NCBI RefSeq assembly: GCF_000341265.1
Contig: NZ_ANAE01000079.1
Location: forward strand, 52,424-116,423
DNA from: Nocardiopsis prasina DSM 43845
Lineage (GTDB): Bacteria; Actinomycetota; Actinomycetes; Streptosporangiales; Streptosporangiaceae
Direction: 5' to 3'
Length of the DNA stretch: 64,000 nucleotides
Below the pieces are notes generated by a model. The model was not told the DNA's origin and did no database searches. It worked only from the letters and a program-made list of their open reading frames with translations. Of the stretch, positions 51,347 to 60,700 are shown in pieces. The position numbers and the translations under genes are program-made. Within the stretch, counting starts at the first letter, position 1; every line of letters starts with the position of its first letter.

Positions 51347-53455
51347 ATGAGCAGATCTGCACCCCTGGGAGCGCCGGCCGAGGCGCAGAACGTCCTCGCG
51401 ATCACACCCTTCAGAAGGCTGTGGATCTCGCTTTCACTCTCCAGCCTGGGTGACTGGCTGAGCCTGCTGGCGTTGGTGTCCCTCGCGGCCATCTTCACCG
51501 CGGACGGCTCCCCCCTTGTCCAGTACCTCGCCGTCAGCGGCGTCGTCGCCATCAAACTCGCCCCCGCGGTCCTGCTCAGCCCCCTCGCCGGGGCCGTCGC
51601 GGACCGTCTGGACCGGCGGTGGACGATGGTCGGCGGCGACGTCCTGCGGGGCCTCCTCTACGTGTCGATCCCCGTGGTCGGCCTGCTGTCCTCCGGTTTC
51701 ACGTTGCAGTGGCTGCTGATCGCCAGCCTGCTCGCGGAGATCGTCGCCCTCCTGTGGACCCCGGCACGGGACGCCACCATCCCGACCCTCGTCCCCAAAC
51801 GGATGCTCGGTCAGGCCAACAAGCTGACCCTTCTGGCGACCTACGGCGCCGCCCCGGTCGCGGCCCTGCTGTTCGCGGTTCTGGCCTCGGTCAGCAACCT
51901 GCTGGGCGCGCTCGTGCCGTCCATGGCCAACCCCGAGGCGGACGTAGCCCTCTACCTGAACGCCCTCACGTTCTTCGTCGCCGCGATCGTCGTCGCGGGG
52001 CTGCCGCTGCCCAAGCACGCGGTCTCCAAGGCGTCGCTGAGCCCCAACCGGGACGCGAACGTCCTGCACGCGGTTCTCTCCGGCCGCGCCGCGGTCGGCG
52101 GCGGTTCGCTCGTGCGGGGCGTGGTCGTCGGGCTGGCCGTCACGGCCGCCGCTGGCGGTCTGGTGGTCGGTGTGGGCCGGGCGCACGTGGAGAACCTCGG
52201 CGCGGGCAACGCCGGTTTCGGTGTCCTGGTCGCCGCGCTCTTCCTGGGCCTGGGACTGGGGATCGTCTCCGGTCCGCGCGTCCTCAAGCAGTTCAGCAGG
52301 CGCCGCCTGCTCGGTCTGGCCGTCGTCCTGGCGGCCCTGGCCCTGCTCTTCACCGGGGCCATCGGCGACATGGTGCTCTCCGCCGTCCTGGCGCTGGTCC
52401 TGGGGACGGGTGCCGGTCTGGCTTGGGTGACCGGAACGTCCCTGGTCGGCGTGGAGGTCGAGGAGGAGCAGCGGGGCACCGCGTTCGCCCTCCTGCACGG
52501 CACGGGCAGGCTGGCCCTGCTCGCGGGCGCCGTCCTGGCCCCGCTGGCCGCCGGTTTCGCGGGGGATCACGTGATCCCGCTCGGTGGCCCGCTCAGCTAC
52601 AACCTGCACGGCAGCGGTCTGGTCCTGATGGCGGGCGGCCTGCTCGCCGTCGTCGGGGCGATCGTCGCCTACCAGCAGGTCAACCGGGACGACCCGGAGG
52701 CCGGGCCCGGTCTGCTCCCCGAACTCTTCGCGGCGCTGCGCGGGATCACGCCCACCGCCGACGAGGAGGAGGACGCGCGGATCACCGGCGCCTTCATCGT
52801 CCTGGAGGGCGGCGAGGGCGCGGGCAAGTCCACCCAGGTGCGTGAGCTGACGGTGTGGCTGCGCGACCAGGGCTTCGAGGTGGTGGGCACCCGCCAGCCG
52901 GGCGCCACCAAGCTCGGCATGCGCCTGCGCGGCATCCTGCTCGACCGCGAGAACTCGCACATCACCAACCGCGCCGAGGTACTGCTCTACGCGGCGGACA
53001 AGGCCGACCACGTGGAGCAGGAGATCCTGCCCGCGCTGCGCCGGGGCGCCGTGGTGATCAGCGACCGCTACGTCGACTCGCTGCTCGCCTACCAGGGCGC
53101 CGGGCGCGACCTGGAGGTCGACGACGTCGGCCGGATCAGTTCGTGGGCCACCCAGGACCTGGTCCCGGACCTGACGGTGCTGCTGGACGTGCGCCCCGAG
53201 GACGGGCTGTCGCGTCTGGGCGGGCCGGCCGACCGGATCGAGTCGGAGTCGGTGGAGTTCCACACGCGGGTCCGCAAGGGCTTCCGTGAGCTGGCCGAGC
53301 GGGATCCGGACCGCTACCTGGTGCTCGACGCCCGGGAGCCGCAGGAGAAGATCACCCGGGAGATCCAGCGCCGGATGCGTCCGCTGCTGCCCGACCCGAT
53401 CGACTCCAGCTCCGAGGCGGTCACGGGCATGATCCCGGTGATCCGCCCCGAGTAG
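51347..53455 (+). CDS. tmk: Thymidylate kinase fused to an N-terminal MFS transporter domain
   Basis: A 702-residue two-part protein. Residues ~15-450 are an MFS-like membrane domain of about 12 helices (FRRLWISLSLSSLGDWLSLL, DRLDRRWTMVGGDVLRG). Residues ~480-690 are dTMP kinase, with P-loop GGEGAGKST at 488-496, then the DRY motif in VVISDRYVDSLLAYQG, and LDVRPEDGL. It phosphorylates dTMP for DNA synthesis. The fusion is known in several actinobacteria; the transporter half has no known substrate. The lid is short. ATG 51347 avoids an upstream extension without membrane character. Confidence 0.94.
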   Translation: MSRSAPLGAPAEAQNVLAITPFRRLWISLSLSSLGDWLSLLALVSLAAIFTADGSPLVQYLAVSGVVAIKLAPAVLLSPLAGAVADRLDRRWTMVGGDVLRGLLYVSIPVVGLLSSGFTLQWLLIASLLAEIVALLWTPARDATIPTLVPKRMLGQANKLTLLATYGAAPVAALLFAVLASVSNLLGALVPSMANPEADVALYLNALTFFVAAIVVAGLPLPKHAVSKASLSPNRDANVLHAVLSGRAAVGGGSLVRGVVVGLAVTAAAGGLVVGVGRAHVENLGAGNAGFGVLVAALFLGLGLGIVSGPRVLKQFSRRRLLGLAVVLAALALLFTGAIGDMVLSAVLALVLGTGAGLAWVTGTSLVGVEVEEEQRGTAFALLHGTGRLALLAGAVLAPLAAGFAGDHVIPLGGPLSYNLHGSGLVLMAGGLLAVVGAIVAYQQVNRDDPEAGPGLLPELFAALRGITPTADEEEDARITGAFIVLEGGEGAGKSTQVRELTVWLRDQGFEVVGTRQPGATKLGMRLRGILLDRENSHITNRAEVLLYAADKADHVEQEILPALRRGAVVISDRYVDSLLAYQGAGRDLEVDDVGRISSWATQDLVPDLTVLLDVRPEDGLSRLGGPADRIESESVEFHTRVRKGFRELAERDPDRYLVLDAREPQEKITREIQRRMRPLLPDPIDSSSEAVTGMIPVIRPE

Positions 53456-53475
53456 GACCGGTTCGCGAGTGTGTG

Positions 53476-53502
53476 GGGCCCCTGCCCTGGCGGGAGGGGC
53501 CC
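53476..53502. terminator. Terminator between tmk and the oxidase-like gene
   Basis: GGGCCCCT and AGGGGCCC form a stem over an 11-base loop that has its own CCC/GGG pairing, followed by TTCGCTG. It lies between convergent genes. Confidence 0.75.
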
Positions 53503-53549
53503 TTCGCTGTCCGGGGCTACCGTGCGCGGGGCGGGTGCCGGCCCGGGAC

Positions 53550-54086
53550 TCAGGGGAACGTGTACCGGGTCTGGCTGAACACGGGTGCCTTGCCGAAGGC
53601 GAGGGCCTTCACCGGGGTGACCCGGACGACCAGGACCCGGGATCCGCGCACCGCGTCGGGGAGCCCGGACCAGGTGCCGCCCTCGGTGGTGACGGCGGGG
53701 CCGTACTTCTCCTCGTAGGCGCAGGCGATCCGGTCCAACGCGGCCGGGTCGTCCACCGGTGCGCCGGTGCCCTCGACGACCACGTCCGGGCCGCCCTCCA
53801 GCGCGTTGTCGCCCGTGCTCATGGCGCAGTGCGGGTTCGCGGCCAGGTTGAGGGCCTTGCGTTCCTCCCTCCCGGTGCAGAAGTACGCGGCTCCGTCCGT
53901 CCACACGCCCAGCAGGGGGGTCGCGTGGGGGCGGCCGTCGGGGCGTACGGTCGTCACCCAGTACAGGGGCGCCTCGGCCAGGACGGCGCGGGTCCGTTCC
54001 CAGGGGATCGGTCCGGCGCCGGGGCTGCTGAACTCCGGGCAGGCCTCGGCCAGGGGCGCGGGAGCGGATGCGTTCACGTTGACCAC
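53550..54086 (-). CDS. Pyridoxamine 5'-phosphate oxidase family protein
   Basis: A 178-residue split-barrel protein. YWVTTVRPDGRPHATPLLGV, then ERKALNLAANPHCAMSTGDN and DVVVEGTGAPVDDPAALDRI are the standard strands of the FMN/F420-dependent oxidoreductase family. Nocardioform and streptomycete relatives often use F420 or haem. No B6 pathway link is suggested by the neighbours. GTG start after a GAGAGGAAGAAG ribosome site; the 181-bp region to holB contains both promoters. Confidence 0.87.
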   Translation of the reverse strand: MVNVNASAPAPLAEACPEFSSPGAGPIPWERTRAVLAEAPLYWVTTVRPDGRPHATPLLGVWTDGAAYFCTGREERKALNLAANPHCAMSTGDNALEGGPDVVVEGTGAPVDDPAALDRIACAYEEKYGPAVTTEGGTWSGLPDAVRGSRVLVVRVTPVKALAFGKAPVFSQTRYTFP

Positions 54087-54267
54087 CTTCTTCCTCTCAC
54101 GAGAACAGACTCGCCGAGTGAGGCGAAGTCATCGGTGCACCTCGTCGGTGATCGGCGTGCTCTCCGGTGGGGGCGCGTCGCTGAGGAGGGCCTGTGGAAA
54201 ACGGTCCCGGTGTCGGCGGGGGCTCCTATTCTGGAACCAGACATTCCATGTGCTCCGGGGGGCAAGC

Positions 54268-55440
54268 TTGACGGTCTTCGACGACCTCGTCGGCCAGGAG
54301 GCGGCGAGTGCGCAGCTGGAGCGTGCCGTGGCGGGCGCGGCCGATCTCCTCGCCGGGGGGCGCGGCGCCGGGATGACCCACGCCTGGCTGTTCACCGGTC
54401 CGCCCGGGTCCGGTCGGGAGGAGGCGGCGCGCGCCTTCGCCGCCGCCCTCCAGTGCCGGGCCGGGGGGTGCGGACACTGCGACTCCTGCCACCAGGTGCT
54501 GGCCGGAACCCACCCGGACGTGCTGTACGTGCAGCCCAGCGGCCTGAGCTTCGGTGTGGCAGCCACCCGTGAACTCGTGCTCCGCGCCGGGTCCAAGCCC
54601 TCCGGCGGTAACTTCCGGATCGTGCTCTTCGAGGACGCCGACCGCGCCACGGAGGCCGCCTCCAACGCGCTTCTCAAGGCCGTGGAGGAACCCTCACCGC
54701 GCACGGTGTGGCTGCTGTGCACGCCCACCCCGGACGACCTCCTCATCACCATCCGTTCCCGCTGCCGCATGGTCACCCTGGCCACCCCCGGCACCGGGCA
54801 GATCGTGGACGCCCTCGTCCAGCGCGACGGGGTGGACCGGACCGCCGCCGAGGCGGCCGCCCGGGCCGCCGCCGGCCGGGTCGACCGGGCCCGGCAACTG
54901 GCCACCGACCCGGAGGCGCGGCGCAGACGGGAGGAGGTCCTGTCCATCCCGGCCGGGCTCGACGGGCTCGGGGCCTGCGTCACCGCGGCCGCGCGCCTGT
55001 TCGAGATCGCCGAGGAGGAGTCCAAGGCGCTCACCACGGCCCTGAACGAGAAGGAGAAGGACGAGCTCAAGGCGGCCTTCGGCGAGGGTTCCACCGGCAA
55101 GGGCGTGGCCAAGGCCGTCCGTGGCGCGGCGGGGGCGCTCAAGGACTTGGACGAGCGGCAGAAGCGCAGAGCCACGCGGATCAAACGGGACTCCTACGAC
55201 CGGGCGCTGCTGGACCTGGCCGCCTTCTACCGGGACGTGCTCGCCCTCCAGTTGGGTGCGTCGGTGGAGCTGTCCACGGCCGAGCGCTCCGGGGACCTGG
55301 AACGGATCGCCCGTACCGGTACCCCCGAGTCCACGCTGCGGAGAATCGACGCGATCATGTCCTGCCGTGGACGGATCGCGGCCAACGTACACCCGCAGAT
55401 CGCCATGGAGGCCATGACTTCCGCGCTCCTGGCGGGCTAG
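54268..55440 (+). CDS. holB: DNA polymerase III subunit delta'
   Basis: A 390-residue clamp-loader subunit. The N-terminal AAA+ fold opens with MTVFDDLVGQEAASAQLERA. A four-Cys zinc module is CRAGGCGHCDSC (Cys63, 68, 71, 74), and the SRC motif is in TIRSRCRMVTL. Walker A is GPPGSGREEAA, with Arg50 replacing the Lys, so it cannot hydrolyse ATP, as expected for delta'. Downstream of about residue 215 the collar domain is long and Lys-rich. A TTG start with a GGGGGG run six bases upstream is preferred; an in-frame GTG at 54250 is an alternative. Confidence 0.95.
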   Translation: MTVFDDLVGQEAASAQLERAVAGAADLLAGGRGAGMTHAWLFTGPPGSGREEAARAFAAALQCRAGGCGHCDSCHQVLAGTHPDVLYVQPSGLSFGVAATRELVLRAGSKPSGGNFRIVLFEDADRATEAASNALLKAVEEPSPRTVWLLCTPTPDDLLITIRSRCRMVTLATPGTGQIVDALVQRDGVDRTAAEAAARAAAGRVDRARQLATDPEARRRREEVLSIPAGLDGLGACVTAAARLFEIAEEESKALTTALNEKEKDELKAAFGEGSTGKGVAKAVRGAAGALKDLDERQKRRATRIKRDSYDRALLDLAAFYRDVLALQLGASVELSTAERSGDLERIARTGTPESTLRRIDAIMSCRGRIAANVHPQIAMEAMTSALLAG

Positions 55441-55577
55441 GACCCGGGGTGCGGACGGCCACGGCGGACGGGAGAATGGTCCCGGTCACGCGTCGGCGCG
55501 GCCGGGCACGACGGGCGTGGTCCGGAGCCGCGTCCCCACGGGTGTGGCCACGGGATTCGAGTGAAGGCGGTTTACGG

Positions 55578-57146
55578 GTGGGCACGAGGTATCGGGGTCC
55601 GTTGGCGGCGCTGCTCGCCGGGACGGTGCTGGTCTCCGGCTGCACGAGCGGTGGTGACGACGACGCGACCGGCGACGACAACGCCGCCCGGGTGGAGGTC
55701 ACCGAGCAGGAGCTGGCCTGGGAGGAGTGCGAGACCGGCCTGCCCGACAGCGAGTGCGCCGTCTTCGAGGTGCCGCTGGACTACGACGAACCCGGCGGCG
55801 AACGCATCGAGATCGCCGTGAAGCGGCTGCCCGCCACCGGCGACGAGGTCGTCGGATCGCTGCTGGTCAACCCCGGCGGTCCCGGTGGCTCCGGCCACGA
55901 CTTCGTGGACCACGCCCCCTACACCGTCAGCGAGCCGGTCCGTGAGAGCTTCGACGTGGTCGGGTTCGACCCGCGCGGCGTGGGTCGCAGCACCCCGCTC
56001 ACGTGCCTGGACGCCGAGGGGATCGACGCGTTCCTGGGCACGGACTACGGCGACGGCGAGGGGGCGGACGACCTCGCCGAGCTCAGCCCCGAGGGCCTGG
56101 CCGAGATCGAGGCCAACAGCCGGGCGTTCGTCGAGGCCTGTGAGGAGAACGATCCCGAGCTCATGCGCAACATCGGCACCGCCGACGTGGCCCGCGACAT
56201 GGACGTGCTGCGCGGCCTGCTCGGGGACGAGGAACTCACCTACCTCGGTGCCTCCTACGGCACCCACATCGGCGCGCAGTACGCCGAGCAGTTCCCCGAT
56301 CGGGTGCGGGCCCTCGTGCTCGACGGTGCGGTCGACCCCAGCCAGGACCAGCTGAGCGTGAGCGTGGAGCAGGCCACCGGGTTCGAGACGGCGCTGCGCT
56401 CCTTCGTCGAGGACTGCCTGACCAGACCCGACTGCCCGCTGGGCGCGCGGGGGAGCGGAGTCGACGAGGGCATCGCCGCGCTGGACGCGCTCCTGGCGGG
56501 CGCCGCGGACGAACCCCTGGCCAACTCCACCGGCGACGGCCGTGAGGTCAACCGGGCCCGCGCCGAGCTGGGCGTGCTCGCCGCCCTGTACACCGAGAAC
56601 TGGTGGCCGCGCGTGCGCGAGGCGCTCACCGACGCGATGGAGGAGGGCGACGGCACCGGCCTGCTGCTGCTCGGCGACGACCTGTACGGGCGCGCCGACC
56701 TGGCCGAGTACGAGAACTCCACGGCCGCCCTCACCGCGGTGAACTGCTCGGACTCGGTCGCCCCCCGGGAGGTGGAGGCCTACGCGGAGGCGGCGGCCGA
56801 AGCCGCCGAGGAGTCGCCGATGTTCGGCCCGATGCTGGCCTGGGGTGCGCTGACCTGTGCGTTCTGGCCGGAAGAGGCGGTCGCTCCGCTCGGGGAGCTC
56901 AACGCCGTCGGCGCCGACCCGATCATGGTGGTGGGCACCACGCGTGACTCCGCCACCCCCTACGCCTGGTCCGAGGCGCTCGCCGACCAGCTGGAGTCCG
57001 GCTTCCTGGTGACCCGCGACGGCGACGGCCACACCGGTTACCGGATGGGGGACGCCTGCGTGGACACGGTCGTCGACGAGTACCTGCTGGAACTGACCGT
57101 GCCCGAGGACGGGCTGGCCTGCGCCAGCCACCTCGAGGCCGGATAG
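55578..57146 (+). CDS. Exported alpha/beta-hydrolase, tripeptidyl-aminopeptidase-like lipoprotein
   Basis: A 522-residue lipoprotein of the prolyl/tripeptidyl aminopeptidase group. The signal ends in LVSGC (Cys22). The hydrolase core has the oxyanion motif VNPGGPGGSGHDF near 98-110 and nucleophile Ser226 in GASYGTHIGAQYA. The C-terminal TAP-like domain holds VVGTTRDSATPYAWSEALA (catalytic Asp region) and DGDGHTGYRMG (His). It would trim peptides from the N-terminus outside the membrane. GTG start. It lies 137 bp after holB, with no functional link obvious. Confidence 0.92.
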   Translation: MGTRYRGPLAALLAGTVLVSGCTSGGDDDATGDDNAARVEVTEQELAWEECETGLPDSECAVFEVPLDYDEPGGERIEIAVKRLPATGDEVVGSLLVNPGGPGGSGHDFVDHAPYTVSEPVRESFDVVGFDPRGVGRSTPLTCLDAEGIDAFLGTDYGDGEGADDLAELSPEGLAEIEANSRAFVEACEENDPELMRNIGTADVARDMDVLRGLLGDEELTYLGASYGTHIGAQYAEQFPDRVRALVLDGAVDPSQDQLSVSVEQATGFETALRSFVEDCLTRPDCPLGARGSGVDEGIAALDALLAGAADEPLANSTGDGREVNRARAELGVLAALYTENWWPRVREALTDAMEEGDGTGLLLLGDDLYGRADLAEYENSTAALTAVNCSDSVAPREVEAYAEAAAEAAEESPMFGPMLAWGALTCAFWPEEAVAPLGELNAVGADPIMVVGTTRDSATPYAWSEALADQLESGFLVTRDGDGHTGYRMGDACVDTVVDEYLLELTVPEDGLACASHLEAG

Positions 57147-57221
57147 CGGGGACCGGTTCGCCCCACTCGGTGGAGGCGCTAGACTGGTTTCTGCTTCGCC
57201 ACGCGCACCGCGTGGCGATGT

Positions 57222-57297
57222 GCCGCCTTAGCTCAGTCGGCAGAGCGATTCACTCGTAATGAATAGGTCATCGGTTCGATTCCGATAGGCGGCTCCA
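57222..57297 (+). tRNA. tRNA-Thr (anticodon CGT)
   Basis: The acceptor stem GCCGCCT/AGGCGGC, discriminator T and encoded CCA (57295-57297) are clear. The anticodon stem ATTCA/TGAAT shows the loop CTCGTAA, giving CGT (reads ACG). The T-arm carries GGTTCGATTCC. The gene also seems to have served as an integration site, judged from the integrase remnant just downstream. Confidence 0.96.
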
Positions 57298-57302
57298 GCC
57301 AG

Positions 57303-57329
57303 AACGCCACCCCGGTCCGGGGTGGCGTT
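57303..57329 (+). terminator. tRNA-Thr terminator
   Basis: AACGCCACCCC and GGGGTGGCGTT form an 11-bp stem over a GGTCC loop, followed by TCGCG. It starts five bases after the tRNA. Confidence 0.85.
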
Positions 57330-57334
57330 TCGCG

Positions 57335-57463
57335 TTGGGGGCCAAAAAGGGGGCCAGCGGCCCACTCGGCGAAGAGGTTCCCCATGCTGTGGGCTCCCTC
57401 GGTGATCACCGGACACAGCTCCTTCCGGTGGACCAGCTCGGTCGTGCGCGTGCTGCTGTGACC
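57335..57463 (-). pseudogene. C-terminal remnant of a tyrosine recombinase (integrase)
   Basis: On the minus strand the frame reads GHSSTRTTELVHRKELCPVI, then TEGAHSMGNLF. This closely resembles the end of actinobacterial phage/AICE integrases, where GHxxxxTT precedes the catalytic Tyr (here replaced by His in ELVHR) and VITxGAxxM follows. Everything upstream of the GH motif is missing. The position beside tRNA-Thr, with the gene end pointing at the tRNA, is the usual int/att arrangement. Non-functional relic. Confidence 0.6.
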
Positions 57464-57464
57464 C

Positions 57465-57628
57465 TGTACGCCGAGGGCAACGGCCGAGAGGTCCGCAAGC
57501 TCTTCGAGGCGAGCGTGACCGTGCAGGCACGGCGGATCGAGGCGGCGGTCCGGGCGGGCGTCCACCCGGACCGGGCCGAACTCCAGACCCTGAGGGCGGA
57601 GGACGTCGCCGGGGGCAGGGGAGGCTGA
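57465..57628 (+). pseudogene. C-terminal remnant of a beta-helix/AAA gene paralogue
   Basis: The plus-strand frame contains VRKLFEASVTVQARRIEAAV and ELQTLRAEDVAGG. It aligns without gaps to the last ~50 residues of the AAA protein at 57770-61141 (VRALFEAGLTMQARRIEAAA, ELRTLLPEDLPDG), with roughly half the positions identical. The homology begins exactly where the opposing integrase remnant ends. A ~97-codon open frame covers both, but its first half is merely antisense to the integrase piece. It is probably a deletion scar, not a gene. Confidence 0.65.
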
Positions 57629-57769
57629 GCTGGGGTTCGGGGGTTTCTGACCGACCCTGGCCACAGGTCTGTGCGTCGTCCCGGGTTCCCGGCCTCCCAG
57701 GTGGATACGGTACCTATCGCAGACCCTCCGGCGCGGCGCCGGGGCCGATACCCCCATGGGAGTCGATGG

Positions 57770-60700
57770 ATGATCACGGTCCGCGTCTCGAAGACAGATC
57801 CCGCCGCCACTTCCTCACTCGGGAAGGCGGTACGGGAACACCGTTACGCCGGGGCGGACCTGCACCTGCGCGTCGCACCGGGTGAGTACGTGGAGCCGTT
57901 GGTGATCGGCGTACGGGGGCGGGTGGTCGTGACACCCGACGAGGGCGCCGGGACCGTGACGGTCGTCGCCACCGGCGAGACCAACGTGTTCAACGTGCAC
58001 GAGGGCGGCACCCTGGAGCTCCACGGGATCTCCGTGCGGAGCACCTCGGAGGAGTACCCGCCGCTGTACGTGCAGAAGGACGCCCGGCTCAAGGCGGTGG
58101 ACTGCGTCTTCACCGCGCCACGGCGGGTCAACGTGGTGGGCGCCCGCGCGGAGGTCGTCGGCTGCCGGTTCGAGGACAGCGGGCTGCTCTGGGACGGCAG
58201 CGAGGGCAGTGTCAGCGAGTGCTACTTCGCCGGGGCGGTGATCGCCGTCCAGGGCAGGTGCAGCCCGAAGATCAGCGGGACGGTCTTCACCGGAGCCCAC
58301 GACGACTGGCACACCCTGTACGTGGCCGACGCGTCCCCGGAGTTCACCGACTGCGCACTGGTCGACGGCGGCGGGGTGTACGTGCGGGACCGGGCGCGGG
58401 CGGAGTTCACCGACCTCCGGGTCACCGGCTCCTACGACTGGCCCGTGCGGGTCTACGAGCGCTCCAGGGCCACCTTCACCCGCATGGTGGTGGAGGGTGC
58501 CCGAAAGGAGGACACCGACGCGTTCTTCGTCCACGGCGACTCCGAGGCCACTCTGAACGACTGCGAGATCACCGACGCCACCCGGACCGGCGTGGCGATC
58601 GAGGGCGGCAAACTCACCGTCGAGGGGCTGACGGTGGACGGCACCGCCACGGACGCGGTACTCGTGGACGGCGGCCAGGCCGACGTCACCGACCTGCGGT
58701 GCACCCGGATCGGCAAGGCCGCTCTGCTCATCGCGGACGGCGCCCGGGTCACCGTCTCCGGGATGTCCGTCGCGGAGAGCGGGGTGGAGGAGCGCGGCGC
58801 CATCGCCTCGGTCCGCTCCCGGTTCGAGGTGAGCGACCTCAGGGTCAGCCGCTGGCACGGACCGATGGCGATCGTGGTGGGCGGCCGTGGGTACTTCGAG
58901 GACATCGTCGGCCACGATGTGGGCTCGGGTATCCACAGCCGTGAGGACGCCACTCTGACGGTGCGCGGCATGGTGCTGCGGGACGCCCGTGAGGACGGGC
59001 TGAACATCCTCGACGGCACCGAGGTGCAGCTCCACCAGGCCGACCTCTCCGACTGCGGTGAGGACGCCGTCTACGTCCAGGGCGGGCACGTCACGGTGCG
59101 CTCCTCCACCCTGTCCGGCAGCGGGGAGCGCGGGATCCGGGTGGGGGAGGGCGGCGTGGCCGCCCTGGAGGACACCTCGATCCGGGACGGTCGCGGGGAC
59201 GGGGTCATGGTGGAGGAGGGCGGCCGGGTGCGGTTGGTGCGGTGCACCGTGACCGGTAACGACGAGGAGGGCCTGTGGGCCGCCGACAGCTCGTCGGTGT
59301 ACCTGGAGGAGACCACCTTCAGCGGCAACCGGGGCGGGGACGCCAACCAGGGCGGTAACGGCGACCGGGCGGCCGCCCGGGTCGCGGGGACGGGGGCGAC
59401 CCGTCCCGACGAGGGCGGGACGGCGGCGCAGGAGTCCGGTGACGCGACCGTGCGGGACCGGGCCCGACCGTTGGAGACCCTGCTCGCCGAACTGGAGGGG
59501 CTGGTGGGCCTTGACCGGGTGAAGAAGGAGGTCCGCGCCCTCGTCAACATCCAGACGGTGAGCGCCAAGCGTATGGAAGCGGGGTTCCCGCCGCTCAACG
59601 TCAGCCGCCACCTGGTGCTCTCCGGGCCCTCCGGGTCGGGCAGGGCGACCGTGGCCCGACTGTACGGGGAGATCCTGCGCTCGCTCGGCCTGCTCAGCCA
59701 GGGACAGTTCGTGACGGCCTCTCGGGACGACCTGGTGGCCGACCGCGGGGTCGGCAGCGCCCAGAGGACGGCGGACCTGGTGGAGCGGGCCCGGGGCGGG
59801 GTGCTGTTCGTGGCGGAGGCGTACGCACTGTCCCGGGGCGACGGTTCGGGACAGGAGGCGGTCGACACCCTGTCCGGGCTCATGGAGGAGCTCCGCGACG
59901 AGGTGGTGGTGGTCCTGTCCGGGCCCACCAACGGAATGCGGGCGCTCCTGGAAGCGAACCCGGAGCTGCGCGCGCGGGTGGCGCGCACCGTGGAGTTCGA
60001 GGGCTACTCCCCGGAGCAGCTCGGCGGGATCTTCGAGGCCATGGCCGAGGAACGCGGCTACACCCTGGGGGAGGGGGCGCGCGACCTCCTGCTCCGGCAC
60101 TTCCGGGGGCGGATCGCGGAGGGTTCCTTCGGCCACGGCCGGGAGGCGCGGGCCGTGTTCGAGGAGGTGCTCCGGGTCCAGGCCGAACGCATCACGGCGG
60201 GTGGCTACCAGACCGTCGCGGACCTCACCCGGATCCGGACCGACGACCTTGAGGGTGTGGTGGCCGAGGGTCCCGCCACGCCCACCGAGGCGGTGGACGG
60301 GGTCCGGGTGAACGCCCTGCTGGCGAGCCTGGACGGCCTGGTGGGGCTCGGAGAGGTCAAGCGCCAGGTGAAGGGGCTGACAGACCTCCTGTGCCGGGCC
60401 CGTTCGGAGGGCGACCGGCGCCCGGCCGCGCGGCACCTGGTGTTCCTGGGGCCGCCGGGAACCGGGAAGGGAACGGTGGCGCGGCTCTACGGGGAGCTGC
60501 TGGCGGCCGTGGGGGTCCTGCCCCGCGGGCACGTGGTGGAGGCCTCGCCGGGGAGCCTGGTGGGGCCGCCGGGACAGCGGGGGCCCGGGAGGGTGGCGCT
60601 GCGCACTCGCGAACTGTTCGAGCGGGCGCGCGGGGGCCTGCTGCTCCTGTCCGACGCCGAAGTGCTGAACAGGGACTTCACCGGAGGTCGCGGGGTCGGA

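Noticed and set aside
57335..57628. A real 97-aa plus-strand gene
   Set aside because: Its first half is antisense to the integrase remnant and only its second half resembles a known protein C-terminus, so it is better explained as a deletion scar.
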